Positions 1 to 10,089 of a DNA stretch of 64,000 nt are shown here, one piece after another. The notes under the pieces were generated by a model. It had not been told where the DNA came from and did no database searches. It worked only from the letters and a program-made list of their open reading frames with translations. The first letter of the stretch is position 1; each line of letters opens with the position of its first letter. The stretch is from Emydura subglobosa. Taxonomy: Eukaryota; Chordata; Testudines; Chelidae. Both the position numbers and the translations under genes were made by a program. The stretch spans positions 16,871,877-16,935,876 of the forward strand of contig ML680053.1 of NCBI GenBank assembly GCA_007922225.1, read 5' to 3'.

Positions 1-1437
1 ATGTGATTGCAGAGCCATTAGCCGTTATCTTTGAAAACTCGTGGCAATTGGGGGAGATCCTGGATGATTGGAAAAAGGCAAATATAACGCCCATCTTTAA
101 AAAGGAAAGGAGAAGGATCTGGGGAACTACAGACTGGTCAGCCTCACCTCAGTCCCTGGAAAAATCCTGGAGCAGGTCCTCAAGGAATCCATTTTGAGGT
201 ACCTGGCAGAGAGGAAGGTGATCAGGAACAATCAGCATGGATTCACCAAGGCCAAGTCATGTATGACCAACCTGATTGCCTTCTATGGTGAGATGACTGG
301 CTCTGTGGATGCGGGGAAAGCAGAGGACATGATATACTTTGACTTAAACAAAGCTTTTGGTAAGGTCTCCCCCCAGTATTTTTATCAGCAAGTTAAAGAA
401 GTATGAGTTGGATGAATGGACAGAAAGCTGGCTAGATCATCGGGATCAATGGCTCGATGTCTATTCGGCAGCTGGTAATGAGCGGAGTGTCCCACGGCTG
501 GAAGCTGGGGCCGATTTTGTTCAACATCTTCATTAATGATCTGGAGGATGGGGTGGATTGCACCCTCAGCAAATTCACAGACGACACTAAGCTGGGAGAA
601 GTGGTAGATACCCTGGAAGGTAGGGATAGGATTCAGAGTGACCTAGTTAAATTAGAGGATTGGGCCAAAAGGAGTCTGAGGAGGCTGAACAAGGTCAAGT
701 GCAGAGTTCTGCACTTAGGATGGAAGAATCCCATGCATTGCTACAGACTGGGAACCGACTGGTTAGGCAGCAGTTCTGCAGAAAAGGACATGGGGGTTAC
801 AGTGGATAAGAAGCTGGATATGAGTCAGCAGTGTGCCCTGGTTGCCAAGAAGACGAATGGCTTTTTGGGCTGCATTAGTAGGAGCATTGCCAACAGATAG
901 AAGGAAGTGATTATTGCCCTATATTCGGCATTGGTGAGGCCACATTTGTAGTATTGTGTCCAGTTTTTGGGCCCCCAATACAGAAAGGATGTGGACAAAT
1001 TGGAAAGAGTCCAGTGGAGGGCAACAAAAATGATTAGGGGGCTGGAGCATGTGACTTATGAGGAGAGGCTGAGGGAAGTAGGCTTGTTTAGTCTGCAGAA
1101 GAGTAGAATTAGGGGGGATTTCATAGCAGCCTTTAACTAGGTGAAAGGGGGTTCCAGGGAGGACGGAGCTAGGCTGTTCTCAGTGGTAGGAGATGACAGA
1201 ACAAGGAGCAATGGTCTCAAGTTGCAGTGGGGGAGGTCTAGGTTGGATATTAGAAAAAACTTTTTCAGTAGCAGGGTGGTGAAGCAATGGAATGGGTTAC
1301 CTAGGAAGGTGGTGGAATCTGCATCCTTAGAGGTTTTTAAGGCACGGCTTGACAAAGCCCTGGCTGGGATGATTTAGTTGGGGTTGGACTAGATGATCTC
1401 CTGAGGTCCCTTCCAACCCTAATCTTCTATGATTCTA
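1..1437 (+). mobile_element. CR1 LINE, 5' end cut by window edge
   Basis: This is the 3' part of a CR1 non-LTR retrotransposon ORF2 (reverse transcriptase) with its 3'UTR. Translated pieces at 3-197, 194-406, 457-900 and 1141-1377 read like CR1 reverse transcriptase, including [15 protein letters not shown] and the motif-C region [11 protein letters not shown], where FADD is usual. The frame is broken by shifts and by stops, for example the TAG ending at 900. The element ends in the typical CR1 tail, TTGGACTAGATGATCTCCTG followed by TTCTATGATTCT at about 1435. It is a dead copy lying in MTMR2 intron 1, antisense to that gene. Confidence 0.93.
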
Positions 1438-1524
1438 CTGACAATGCAAAAGGGAATTCTACTTACCTGGCTAAGCTCATCAACGCCTTGTGTGTGCAAC
1501 AGAGGGCAAATTGTTCTTTTAGAT

Positions 1525-1655
1525 CAGTGGTTTTCAACCTTTTTTCCTTTGCGACCGTTAACAAATTTCGAATGGAGGTGCAGACCCCTTTGGAAATCTT
1601 AGACGTAGTCTGGCAGATCCTCAGGGGTCCAGGAATCAGAGTTTGAAAACCACTC
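1525..1655. mobile_element. hAT-like MITE, about 130 bp
   Basis: The ends are CAGTGGTTTTCAA and, inverted, TTTGAAAACCACTC, the terminal pattern of hAT/Charlie-type short elements. The flanking 8-mers, TTTTAGAT on the left and TTTTAGGC on the right, match at 6 of 8 positions, as expected for an old 8-bp hAT target duplication. There is no coding capacity. Confidence 0.75.
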
Positions 1656-1774
1656 TTTTAGGCTGAAAATAGGCAATGGATTTGTTTAGTCTCATGAAGT
1701 ATTATTTCTGTAGGTTATTCACTGGAGTATACATAAAAGTTGAATGACATGCATACACACCAGGTTCTATTAAC

Positions 1775-2012
1775 AACAACAACGAGGTCTTATATAGTGC
1801 TTTTCATTAGTAGATACAAAGCACTTCACAATCTTTAATGTATTTATCCTCAAAATACCCCTGCAAGGTAGGGAAGTTTTATTATCCCCATTTTTACAGA
1901 TGGGGAACTGAGGCACAAGATCAGAAAGGAAGGTTGTGACAGAACATGAAACTGAACCTAGATCTCTCAAGTCCTAGGCTAGTGCCCTAACCACTAGACC
2001 ATCCTTCCATTT
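1775..2012 (-). mobile_element. CORE/MIR-like SINE fossil
   Basis: Read on the minus strand, it begins with a tRNA-like head that has an A-box-like TGGTCTAGTGGTTAGG and a B-box-like GGTTCAGTTTC. It continues into the body pattern TGAGGCACAAG / CCCCATTTTTACAGATGGGG that is typical of MIR/CORE SINEs in sauropsids. The RNA polymerase III head is still readable, but the element is old and diverged. Confidence 0.8.
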
Positions 2013-2716
2013 TGACACAAAGCAATGTAAAATATCATTATTGACATATCCCACACACTTCATTATGAAGAAAAAACAAACTCCTCCTCCTCCCAAAATA
2101 CTACAGTATCATCCTGAGAGCACTTTCTCATGCAAGTATCTTTACTTATATGAGTTCTATTTGGGTATGCACATGTGTTTCCCAGAACACATCCCATATA
2201 CTTACAGGCAGACACAAATGACCTAACTTCTTAATTAGACCCAAGAAAGCTGTGCAATAAAATTATTGCACGGTGGGCTATAAATGCATCATATCCAGTA
2301 AGATCATCTTTCACTTTTCCAGTTTTTCTAATTGTATTTAAAATGGATATTCATGCACCTATAACCCAACAAGGTTTCATGTTTATATAGGTAAGAATTG
2401 TGAATTATGGATATATGGTATTTGTATTCAGAAGGGGATTATTATTATTATTTAGTAAGAAAGCAGGATTTACAAAACTAATAATGGCACCTGCACAGCA
2501 CACTGTACTCCCCACACCAACCCCATAAAAGTGTAAGGTTTTTTTGGTTTTGGTTTTTAGCAAGCAGGCTTACTGCAGCTAAAACACAACAGTACAATCA
2601 CACTGTAACAACCCAACATTACTGCAGTCTAGCAGATCAAACTACTGTAAGTAAGTAAACCACAACTGTCTCCAAGGAAGGTGTTATGGATTAGACCCCA
2701 ATTCTGCAAAGATTTA
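2013..2716. other. Intron stretch without recognisable feature
   Basis: AT-rich intronic sequence. The short open frames show no family signature, splice context or codon bias that I can support. Confidence 0.5.
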
Positions 2717-2982
2717 GGCCTGGTCTACACTACAGTTCTATATCAGTATAACTAGGTCGTTCAAGGGTTTGAAAAATCCACACCTCTGAGCAACATAATT
2801 ATACTAGTGCAACCCCCGTCCCACACCCTGTAGACAGCGCTACGTCTCAAGGAGGTGGATTAACTATGCCGACGAGAGAGCTCTATATCACCAGCATAGG
2901 AGCATCTTCACTTAAGTGCTACAGCAAACCAGTTGCATTGGTGCAGCTGTGCGGATACAGCATTTTAAGTGTAGACCTGCCC
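2717..2982. mobile_element. Harbinger-type MITE, 266 bp, with TTA target duplication
   Basis: The left end is GGCCTGGTCTACACT. The right end inverted is GGGCAGGTCTACACT. Both are flanked by TTA (2714-2716 and 2983-2985), the 3-bp TWA duplication known for PIF/Harbinger transposons. The ends match those of the two larger Harbinger copies in this window, so it is a likely non-autonomous relative. No open frame of note. Confidence 0.82.
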
Positions 2983-3717
2983 TTAAGTGTGTGTGTAACT
3001 TTATGCACATAAGTAACTCCACAGAATTCAAAGACACTATTCAGTGCACAAAATTACATATATGCTCACATCTTAGTAGGACTGAAGCCAAAATTAATAA
3101 ATAACCCACGTAAGACAGAGATAGGCAAAGAGAAAACGGGCAACAAATCTGTTGTTCAGTCCACAGGAATACTGAGCCACTGGAATTACCAGAAGGGCTG
3201 GTAGCACCATGTACTACGAAGGTTGCCTGACACTTTCCATTATAATACCCCATTTTTAGTTGCTTATAACTTTGCCAAACTTGAATAGCTTTGGCTGACA
3301 TTTTCGATGCCTGGGGTCTGACTTGGCAGAATTTTAATACAAGTTTTGCAGGTAAGGCAGTTCTGTAATTTCTAAGAACGAGGCTAAGGAAAAATAGATT
3401 GTTAAGCCCAAATTAAAATATTCTGGTGACCTTTGGAGCAGGGACTTGAAATTTGGCAGGGGAATAGCCTTAGTTTCAGGGATGTGCATTTTGCCATCCC
3501 CATTATAATCCACCCAAATTAGCTAAGTGATAACTAAGCCTGTTCACACATGCTTAGTAGAGACTTCTTAGATTTTTAACAGCTAAACCCCAAAGATTCC
3601 ATCCACACAGGGCATGCGCCAGCCCTGGGCTGAGCAGGTCTTTCCCTGCAACCCTGGATCATGCTTGGTCCAGTCACTTGAACTGGAGGTGGGGAGACTG
3701 TCTCTCTTGAGCTCTCA
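2983..3717. other. Intron stretch without recognisable feature
   Basis: No gene-like frame or element end was recognised. Sequence is mixed AT-rich and unremarkable. Confidence 0.45.
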
Positions 3718-3955
3718 GGGTATGTCTACACTTTTAACTGGGGGTGCAATTCCCGGATCGAGGAGACATAGCCATGGTAGTCTGATTGAGCTAGCCAGCT
3801 AAAAATAGACTGTAGCCATGGTAGCACTAGTGGCGGAAGGGGCTGGCTAGCCACCTTGCATATGTGCCTAGCTTCTCTGGGGTACATACTTGGGATGACT
3901 AGCACCTCCCACTACTCAAGCCACCACAACTGCAGTCTATTTTTAGCATGATAGT
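3718..3955. mobile_element. Probable MITE starting GGGTATGTCTACAC
   Basis: It begins with GGGTATGTCTACACTTTTAA, a TCTACAC-type terminal sequence like the Harbinger MITEs. It contains an internal near-palindrome, with GCTAAAAATAGACTG near 3797 and CAGTCTATTTTTAGC near 3933. The right terminus is not clearly defined, so the boundary is approximate. Confidence 0.5.
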
Positions 3956-4274
3956 TCAATCAGGCCTAGCACAGATCTGGGAGCTCAGGGGGCAGGAAAT
4001 GAGATTAGATGAGGAGCTGGGGCGACTGGGACTGGTGGGAAAGCTCTGAGATTGGGCTAGGGGATTGATTTGAGGCCAGAGTGGAGAAGACAGATCAGAC
4101 GAGGACCTGTGAGGAGGGAACCGGGAATGGCTGAGCAAGAAGATTGGGACTGGGCTAGAGACTCCAGAGGTGAAATTTACACTCCGCTCCAGAGCCGGGA
4201 ACGGAACCCAAGATTCTTGAGTTTCATTATTCCTCTGCCATCAGCAAACATCTGTAAAACCTATTGGCAAAATG

Positions 4275-4775
4275 TCATAAGAACGGCCATACTGGGTCAG
4301 ACCAATGGTCCATCTAGCCCAGTATCCTGTCTTCTGATAGTGGCCAATGCCAGGTGCTTCAGAGGGAGTGAACAGAACAGGTAATCATCAAGTGATCCAT
4401 CCCATTGCCCATTCCCAGCCTCTGGCAACAGCAATCCCTGCCTATCCTGGCAAATAGCCATTGATGGACCTATCCTCCAAGAACTTCTCTAGTTCTTTTC
4501 TGAACCCTGTTACAGTCTTGGTTTTCACAACATCTTCTGGCAAGGGGTTCCACAGGCTGACTGTGCATTATGTGAAGAAATACTTCCTTTTCTTCATTTT
4601 AAACCTGCTGCCTATTAATTTCATTTGGTGACCTCTAGTTCTTGTGTTATGAGGAGTAAGTAACAATTCCTTATTTACTTTCTCCACACAAGTCATGATG
4701 TTATAGACCTCTATCACACCACCCTCTTAGTCATCTCTTTTCCAAGCTGAAAACTTCCTTCTAGCGCTGGTCCCA
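4275..4775 (-). mobile_element. CR1 LINE 3' fragment
   Basis: The minus strand reads as a CR1 3' end. It has a degraded C-terminal reverse transcriptase/3'UTR pattern and finishes with GGTCTGACCCAGTATGGCCG then TTCTTAT, a common CR1 subfamily tail. The subfamily tail differs from the ATTCTATG type at 1-1437. It lies in MTMR2 intron 1, in the same orientation as the gene. Confidence 0.88.
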
Positions 4776-4993
4776 CAATAAAGGATGACAGCCTATTACT
4801 TCTATCAGTAACTGAGTGGACTCAAGTGGTGAGGGGTGCTGGTGGGGGAATCCAAAGGTTCCAACCTTGCGGATGACTCATGAGAGTGTAAATATGATGC
4901 CATGATAAAATTTCTTTTTTTTCAATCTGCTTTTTCAAACACCTAGGAAATCACACAGCAACTATATTAAAATAACATCATTAAGGTTGTTAC

Positions 4994-5108
4994 AGAGACA
5001 AGGTGGGTGAGCTAATATCTTTTATTGGACCAACTTCCAATAAAAGTTGGAATGAAGTTCCAAGGACGTTGGTCCAATAAGAAATATTACCTCACCCACC
5101 TTGTCTCT
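4994..5108. repeat. Foldback repeat with about 41-bp arms
   Basis: The left arm (4994-5034) starts AGAGACAAGGTGGGTGAG. The right arm (5068-5108) is its inverse, ending CTCACCCACCTTGTCTCT, with few mismatches. The loop of about 33 bp contains a smaller inverted TCCAATAAAAGTTGGA. The arm sequence is a common sauropsid repeat end. It may be two element copies meeting head-to-head or a foldback transposon. Confidence 0.75.
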
Positions 5109-5990
5109 CTAATATCCTGGGACCAACAAAATTACAACAACACTGCAAACAAATTATTAAGGTTGCAAGTCAAACACTCAAAAGTTAGGAATGGCTAGAA
5201 TATAAATAGTCAAGCACCATTGTCAACACGTCCCAGAAGCATCATTATTGATAACTATACCATATGGGTGCAATTTAGTAAACAAAAACACACACAGATA
5301 TACAATTCCTTCTTAAGGATCCAATGGATAAACCATACTGATTTTTAAAGAAGTTCTGGATTGTATAATTACACAGTGTGAATAATTATGCATTTGCAAA
5401 AGCCTTTACAAAATTTAAGTAAACACAAAAAATAGGAAGCTTTCACACCAGTTATTAGGGGATTTTCTTTTTCTTTGTCCATTTTTTTAAAATCAACACA
5501 GATTCAACTGCAAATCAACAGATTAAAAATACATAGGTTTGCTCTCCTGATCCTCAATTTCTGCTTCAGGGGGAGCCATCAACCCAAAATTGATCAATCC
5601 AGGCTGAATGACTCAACCCACCCCAAGAGCAAATGTCAAATCACTGAGCTCTGCCTATCACCGGACCACAATAAAAAGGCACCAGTTCCACCCCTTTCCA
5701 CCGATTTTTTTGCTTTGTTGGTGATGAGGTTGGTTTTTGGGGGGTTTTCTTAAAGACCCATCCAGGGCGCAAGCATAATTTTTTGGGGCCCATTACAAAC
5801 TTGCAACACGGGCCCCCTCCCACACACATAGCCATACCCGTGGGGGTTTCAGCCTGGGCCGGGACCCCCAAGGTAAGTGTACCCCCCCCCATGTAGGGGC
5901 CCTGGGCCCATCAATCACCGGACCACAAATCTTTTTCTAAGGCCCTTTTAAGGTGATCATCCCAGGTCACCCCTGGACCCATAACCCTGA
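5109..5990. other. Intron stretch without recognisable gene
   Basis: AT-rich sequence to about 5700, then a GGGCCC-rich transitional stretch up to the CpG island. No supportable feature. Confidence 0.45.
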
Positions 5991-6290
5991 TTTTCACTCC
6001 TGTCACCCCCAAGAAACAAACGAAGCAGCCGCTGGAGCAGGGATGTTGCCTGCTGGAGACCAGGGGAGGAATAGCCCCAGCCTAGCCGCTGCCCGTCCAG
6101 CCTGGGGCAGGAGAGGAGAGGAGGCGGCCCGGGAGCAGCAGCAGCGCTCACACTCCCGCGGGGGTGGGGAATTATTGCAGGCTTTGCTCAGCACCGGCAA
6201 AGGCTTCGCTAGCGGCACCAGCCATTCACCCCCCAGCCCAGCCTCGGGGCAGGCAGGCGGGCTTCCTTCGCGGCCAAGGGAGCAGGGTAC

Positions 6291-6370
6291 CTGGAGAGAG
6301 AGTCCACGCTGGGCTGGCGGGCTGCGGCCGGCCCGGAGCCCAGGCTCTCGCAGCTGGAGCTCTTCTCCAT
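6291..6370 (-). CDS. MTMR2: MTMR2 (myotubularin-related protein 2), first coding exon, partial
   Basis: Myotubularin-related protein 2 is a phosphoinositide 3-phosphatase that removes the 3-phosphate from PI3P and PI(3,5)P2 on endolysosomal membranes. In humans its loss causes Charcot-Marie-Tooth disease 4B1. Here only the N-terminus is present. The minus strand reads ATG at 6370-6368, then MEKSSSCESLGSGPAAARQP and SVDSLS. This matches the known vertebrate MTMR2 start with small substitutions. After 80 coding bases the frame meets a clean donor (CTCTCTCCAG then GTACCC, GT at 6290-6289), leaving codon 27 split. The PH-GRAM and phosphatase domains lie in later exons left of the window. The downstream open frame past the donor is intron read-through. 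The position inside a CpG island supports the start. The 5'UTR limit is not determined. Confidence 0.93.
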
Positions 6371-6450
6371 CGCGGGCGGCGAGCTCCGCCGGCGGGCGCC
6401 GCTCAGGCTCGGGGGCCGGGGTGGGCTGGCTGCCGGCGGGCTGCGGGGCG

Positions 6451-6487
6451 GCTGCTGATGCTGCTGCTGCTGCTGCCGCCGCCGCCG
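6451..6487. repeat. CAG/CGG trinucleotide tract near MTMR2 start
   Basis: On the minus (MTMR2 sense) strand this is a run of CGG units followed by CAG units, about 80 to 115 bases upstream of the start codon. It is probably in the 5'UTR or core promoter. A shorter similar tract lies at about 6750-6777. Such tracts are prone to length change. Confidence 0.8.
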
Positions 6488-6959
6488 AGGTGGGGCCGGG
6501 CAGCTGCCATGTCCGCCCGGCGTGCAGTGCGAGGGGGCGGGCGGGGAGGAACCAGCAGCCCCCCGGCCCCGCATCCCAGCCGGCCGCGGGGAAGGGGAGG
6601 AGAGACGCCCCCGCCAGCCGCCGCCGCCGCTAGGAGGCTGGGACCGATCGTCCGCCCCCAGCCGCCCGCCCACGCCCAGTGCCTGGGGCGGAACACGGGG
6701 TCCTACATCCCGGCCCTGGGGAGGCTGGGTGGGGAAGCGGGGCCAGGCACGATGCTGCTGCTGCCGCCGCCGCCTTGAGGCCTGAGCTCCAGGCTGGAGA
6801 GCCGCCCATCCCGGCCCAGCGGAGGCGATGCCCGAAGGAGGAATGCAGCAGCCCAGATTGAGCCCAGGGAGAGTGCTGCTAAAGGGCGGGGGAGGCCAGT
6901 GCAAGAGGCCCCCTCCCCTCCCCTTGCCACTTGCCGGACCGGCAGCGCTGGCAGAGGGG

Positions 6960-8295
6960 AGGGCAGGGCAGGGAAATAATGCCTCCAAGGAAGCAGGGGG
7001 GGACTAGCCCAGTGCGGGACACAGACCCCCAGCACCAAATCCCAGTGTCTCTCTGTAGGACAGACGGGGAAGAAAGGCAGGCGGAGGGGACCAGATTCCT
7101 CCCTGAGGCGTTCTGGCAAGGGATGAACTGGGCCCATGGGGGAGAGAAACAGCCTGCCTCAAGTGCAGGGAGGGCGTCGTTGAGATGTGTGCAGGTGGGA
7201 ACTTCAAGACCAGGTTGGTGGAGGGAGTGCACCAGCCCTTCCCCAGTCCCAACAGAGAGCGAGAGGGAACAGAGACACATTGCTGGTGGTGAGAGCAGGA
7301 ATTGGGGGGGGGGAGGGGATTGCTCAAGGGGGGTCTGGCACAAGTCTGGAGGCCACTCCCCTGCACAGCTGAGCAGGAAGGAAGGACCAGGGATGATAGA
7401 AAAGATGGATGGCTATGGCAGTAACAAGCTGAAGGAATTAGGCCCAGGAGGCTTGTAATTTTCTGCTCACTGGAGTTCCTGGAAGGCCACTCCAGAAGCA
7501 TTTCTTGGGGATTTAATCTGTGATGTGTTATAGCCACCTGTGAGAGAGGCCATCTGTGTAGTAGGAACTAGACAGCTGACACCTTGAAGGATTTTAACCA
7601 CAAGGGAAACATTCACATCTCTAAACCCCCCCTGCTGAATAGCCAGTCACACTTCATTCTTGTCTATCATGTTTTGCCTTCCACATTTGCTAACTATTAT
7701 AAGATCATAGAGAACAGAGCTGGAAACAACCTATCAAGTCATCTAGCAGGCCCGCCAGGGGTTCAGATGTGTGGGGGGGCAGGGTCATGGAGAAAGGAGT
7801 GCTTCCTACTGTATATTCTCCAGTGCTAATGACTAAAGATATTTGCATTTAAACATAAAGGGCTTTGTATCTTGCTGGCCTCTCTCCCTACTTCATCCTG
7901 AAGTGATGTGGTAATACATATGTGATGACAGCACATTTATTTCCATGTTACAAGACTGCAGGTGACAAATGCGGGACTGTGACTGTTCAGAATGATCAGA
8001 CAGAAGTTAGTTGTGTGGGAGAAAGCTTGTTGAAACACAACTATCAGTAGTAATAGCAAAGAGCTAGAACATAACCTGGCCTTTCCTCAACCACAGAGGA
8101 CTGGCCAGGAGGTCACAAGGCACTTTCCCCATTTTATATCTCTTCCTCCAGGCCAAGTGCAACGGCAGTTCCCAAACTCCCCTGCCTCGTGCCCTTGGAC
8201 ATGCAAGCTGATTCAAAAGGCCATGGAATGCTGCACCAACCCTTCTATGCTCTGTATTCCCTGGAACTCTGGAAAGGATTGCGCCTCACAAAATT
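6960..8295. other. Upstream flank of MTMR2 without recognised gene
   Basis: GC-rich to about 7460 and then ordinary sequence. Open frames on both strands at 6931-7537 lack family signatures and sit in purine/pyrimidine-skewed DNA, so I do not call them. The one element is a CR1 3' tail fragment on the minus strand at about 7701-7747. Confidence 0.5.
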
Positions 8296-8386
8296 GTCCC
8301 TGAGGTAACTATTAGTAGTAGTAATATTACAGTACACATTAGAGGCCCCAGGTCCCCATTGTGCTAAGTGTTGTTGAGATATATAG
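8296..8386 (-). mobile_element. SINE 3' tail fragment
   Basis: The minus strand reads TTAGCACAATGGGGACCTGG followed by a TACTGTAATATTA-type end. This is the tail seen also at 15100-15215, 17762-17880 and (partly) 47768-47860. It abuts Harbinger copy 1, which probably inserted next to or into it. Confidence 0.6.
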
Positions 8387-8861
8387 CCAGGTCTTGTCTA
8401 CACTAGAAAGATTTGTCAATGCAAGTCACATCAGTAATCAAAAAGCTCTGTAATTACAGCGTTTGTGCTCGTCCACACAGCACTCGTGTCGCCAAAGCAC
8501 GTCCACAGTTGGTGCTCTAGCATTAACAGTGAGAGCAGTGCACTGTGGGCAGTTATCCCACTGGGCAACTCCCACCTTGTGCCACTAGGAGTTGTGGGAA
8601 AGTGGAGAGGATTACAGTGCATTCTGGGTGCGGGCACAACGTCCCATGTTGCATTGATTTCCATTCTGTCTTTCCTTGCGTTCCCAACTGCATTTCATGG
8701 CATTTTTCAATGGCCCCGTTTCCTGAGCACCCACCATCTCAATATGAAAGACTGGATACGCTACTCTCCACTGTTGCTGTCAGAGTTCTGAACACATTGC
8801 GGCTGGTCATGCAGCATATCATGAGCTCCCAATCGGAACAGGAATCCAAGGCACCTGACCT

Positions 8862-9956
8862 GTGCCATGCAAACAAACAGCACCGTACTGTTTGCATTCA
8901 CGGAACATCTGCATGCAGTGCACTGCCACTTTTGGGCACATGAAACAAGCACTAAGTGGTGTAATCACATCATTATGCAGGTCTGGGATGATGAGCAATG
9001 GCTGCAGAACTTTCGAATGCACAAAGCCACCTTCATGGAACTCAGTGTGTATGGATGCCAGAATGAGAGCTGCCCTTTTGGTGGAGAAGCACGTGGCAAT
9101 TGCCATCTGGAAGCTGGCAACTCCAGACTGCTACTGGTCAGTCGCTAATCAGTCAGGAGTCGGGAAGTCTGCCGTTGGAGTTGTGTTCCCACAAGTGTGC
9201 AGGGCCATTAACCACATTCTGCTACGAAGGACTGCGACTCTGGGAAATGTTTGTGAAATAGTGGATGGCATCGCAGCAATGGGATTCCCTAACTGTGGCA
9301 GGGCGATAGATGACGCATATCCCAGTTTTGGCCCCAGACCATCTCATGATGGAGTACATCAATTTAAAGGGTACTTCTCTATGGTACTGCAGCTGTTTGT
9401 GGATCACCGTGGGCGTTTCACTGACATCAACGCGTGTTGGTCAGGGAAGGTGCATGATGCACACATCTTCAGGAACATTGGCCTGTACAGGAAGCTACAA
9501 GCAAGGACTTTCTTTCAAGACCAAAAGATTCCAATGGGGGATGTTGAGATGGCCATAGTGGTCTTGGGAGACCCAGCCTACCCATTAATGCTACAGCTCA
9601 TGAAGCCTTATATGGGCAACCTGGATAGCAGCAAGGAGCACTTAAATAATAGTCTGGGCAGCTGCCAAATGACCGTTGAGTGTGCATTTGGCAGACTAAA
9701 GGCTCCCTGCAGATACCTTTATGGCAGGCTGGACCTAAATGAGGATAATAATCCCATGGTTATTGCCGCCTGCTGTGTGCTCCATAATTTATGTGAAGCT
9801 AAGGGTGAAAAGTTTCCCTCTGGGTGGACCACAGAGGCAGATCATCTTGCATCTGAATATGAACAGCCAGATGCTAGGGATATTAGAGGGATACTATGGG
9901 GGGCAATTCGGATCAAGGTAGCATTGAGGGCCCATTTTGAGAATACGAACCAGTAA
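8862..9956 (+). pseudogene. Harbinger DDE transposase (HARBI1-like), nearly complete frame
   Basis: This is a 364-codon frame of the PIF/Harbinger transposase family (DDE_Tnp_4 fold), a nuclear enzyme that excises and inserts the element, usually with a Myb/SANT partner protein. Candidate catalytic acids are D150 (RAIDD), D199 (GKVHDAHIF) and E273 (MTVECAFGRLK). VDHRGRFTDI and AACCVLHNLCEAKG are further family blocks. Residues 151-167 do not match the family, although the neighbouring frame does. Comparison with copy 2, which reads IDSMHIPILAPDHL there, shows a +1 shift later compensated. The first residues before about 60 are also atypical, so the true start is uncertain. It is probably inactive. 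Poly(A) signal AATAAA lies at 10051-10056. Confidence 0.85.
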
Positions 9957-10050
9957 GGTGTTTTTGTGCTCAGCGCTGTGCCATGCTATGACTGCTATCC
10001 AGCTTGAGCTGTGTATCAGTGACAGGTGAACGTACCGTGTGCAACACAGA

Positions 10051-10089
10051 AATAAAGAGTGCTTATTGTTCTCACAGCTTGTTTTTATT
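10051..10089. terminator. Back-to-back poly(A) signals of Harbinger copy 1
   Basis: AATAAA at 10051-10056 serves the rightward transposase. TTTATT at 10084-10089 is the opposite-strand signal that would serve a convergent second gene, which is deleted in this copy. The same arrangement occurs in copy 2 at 26679-26717. Confidence 0.65.

Larger units (their letters stand above)
1..6290 (-). other. MTMR2: MTMR2 intron 1 (5' part of the intron, partial)
   Basis: The recognised MTMR2 first coding exon ends at 6291 with a GT donor, so everything to its left is intron 1 running off the window. No second MTMR2 exon was found here. The intron holds the repeats listed separately. The intervening stretches at 2013-2716, 2983-3715 and 5109-5990 show no gene or recognisable element, apart from a short GGGCCC-rich patch at about 5760-5950. 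Confidence 0.75.
5990..6960. promoter_or_regulatory. MTMR2: CpG island / MTMR2 promoter region
   Basis: This stretch is very GC-rich and dense in CG dinucleotides compared with everything around it. It includes many GGCGGG/CCCGCC motifs of the kind bound by SP-family factors. It surrounds the MTMR2 start codon at 6370, so it is the likely promoter and 5'UTR, transcribed leftwards. No TATA box was identified, as expected for a housekeeping CpG promoter. The exact transcription start cannot be read from sequence. Several long open frames here on both strands are by-products of the GC bias. Confidence 0.82.

Noticed and set aside
5953..6861. Several long plus-strand frames in the CpG island
   Set aside because: High GC suppresses stop codons in all frames. 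No domain, and low-complexity composition (A, G, R, P).
6209..6988. A 259-codon minus frame over the MTMR2 start
   Set aside because: Only the part from 6370 to 6291 matches MTMR2. The rest is GC-rich promoter DNA upstream and intron past the GT donor downstream.
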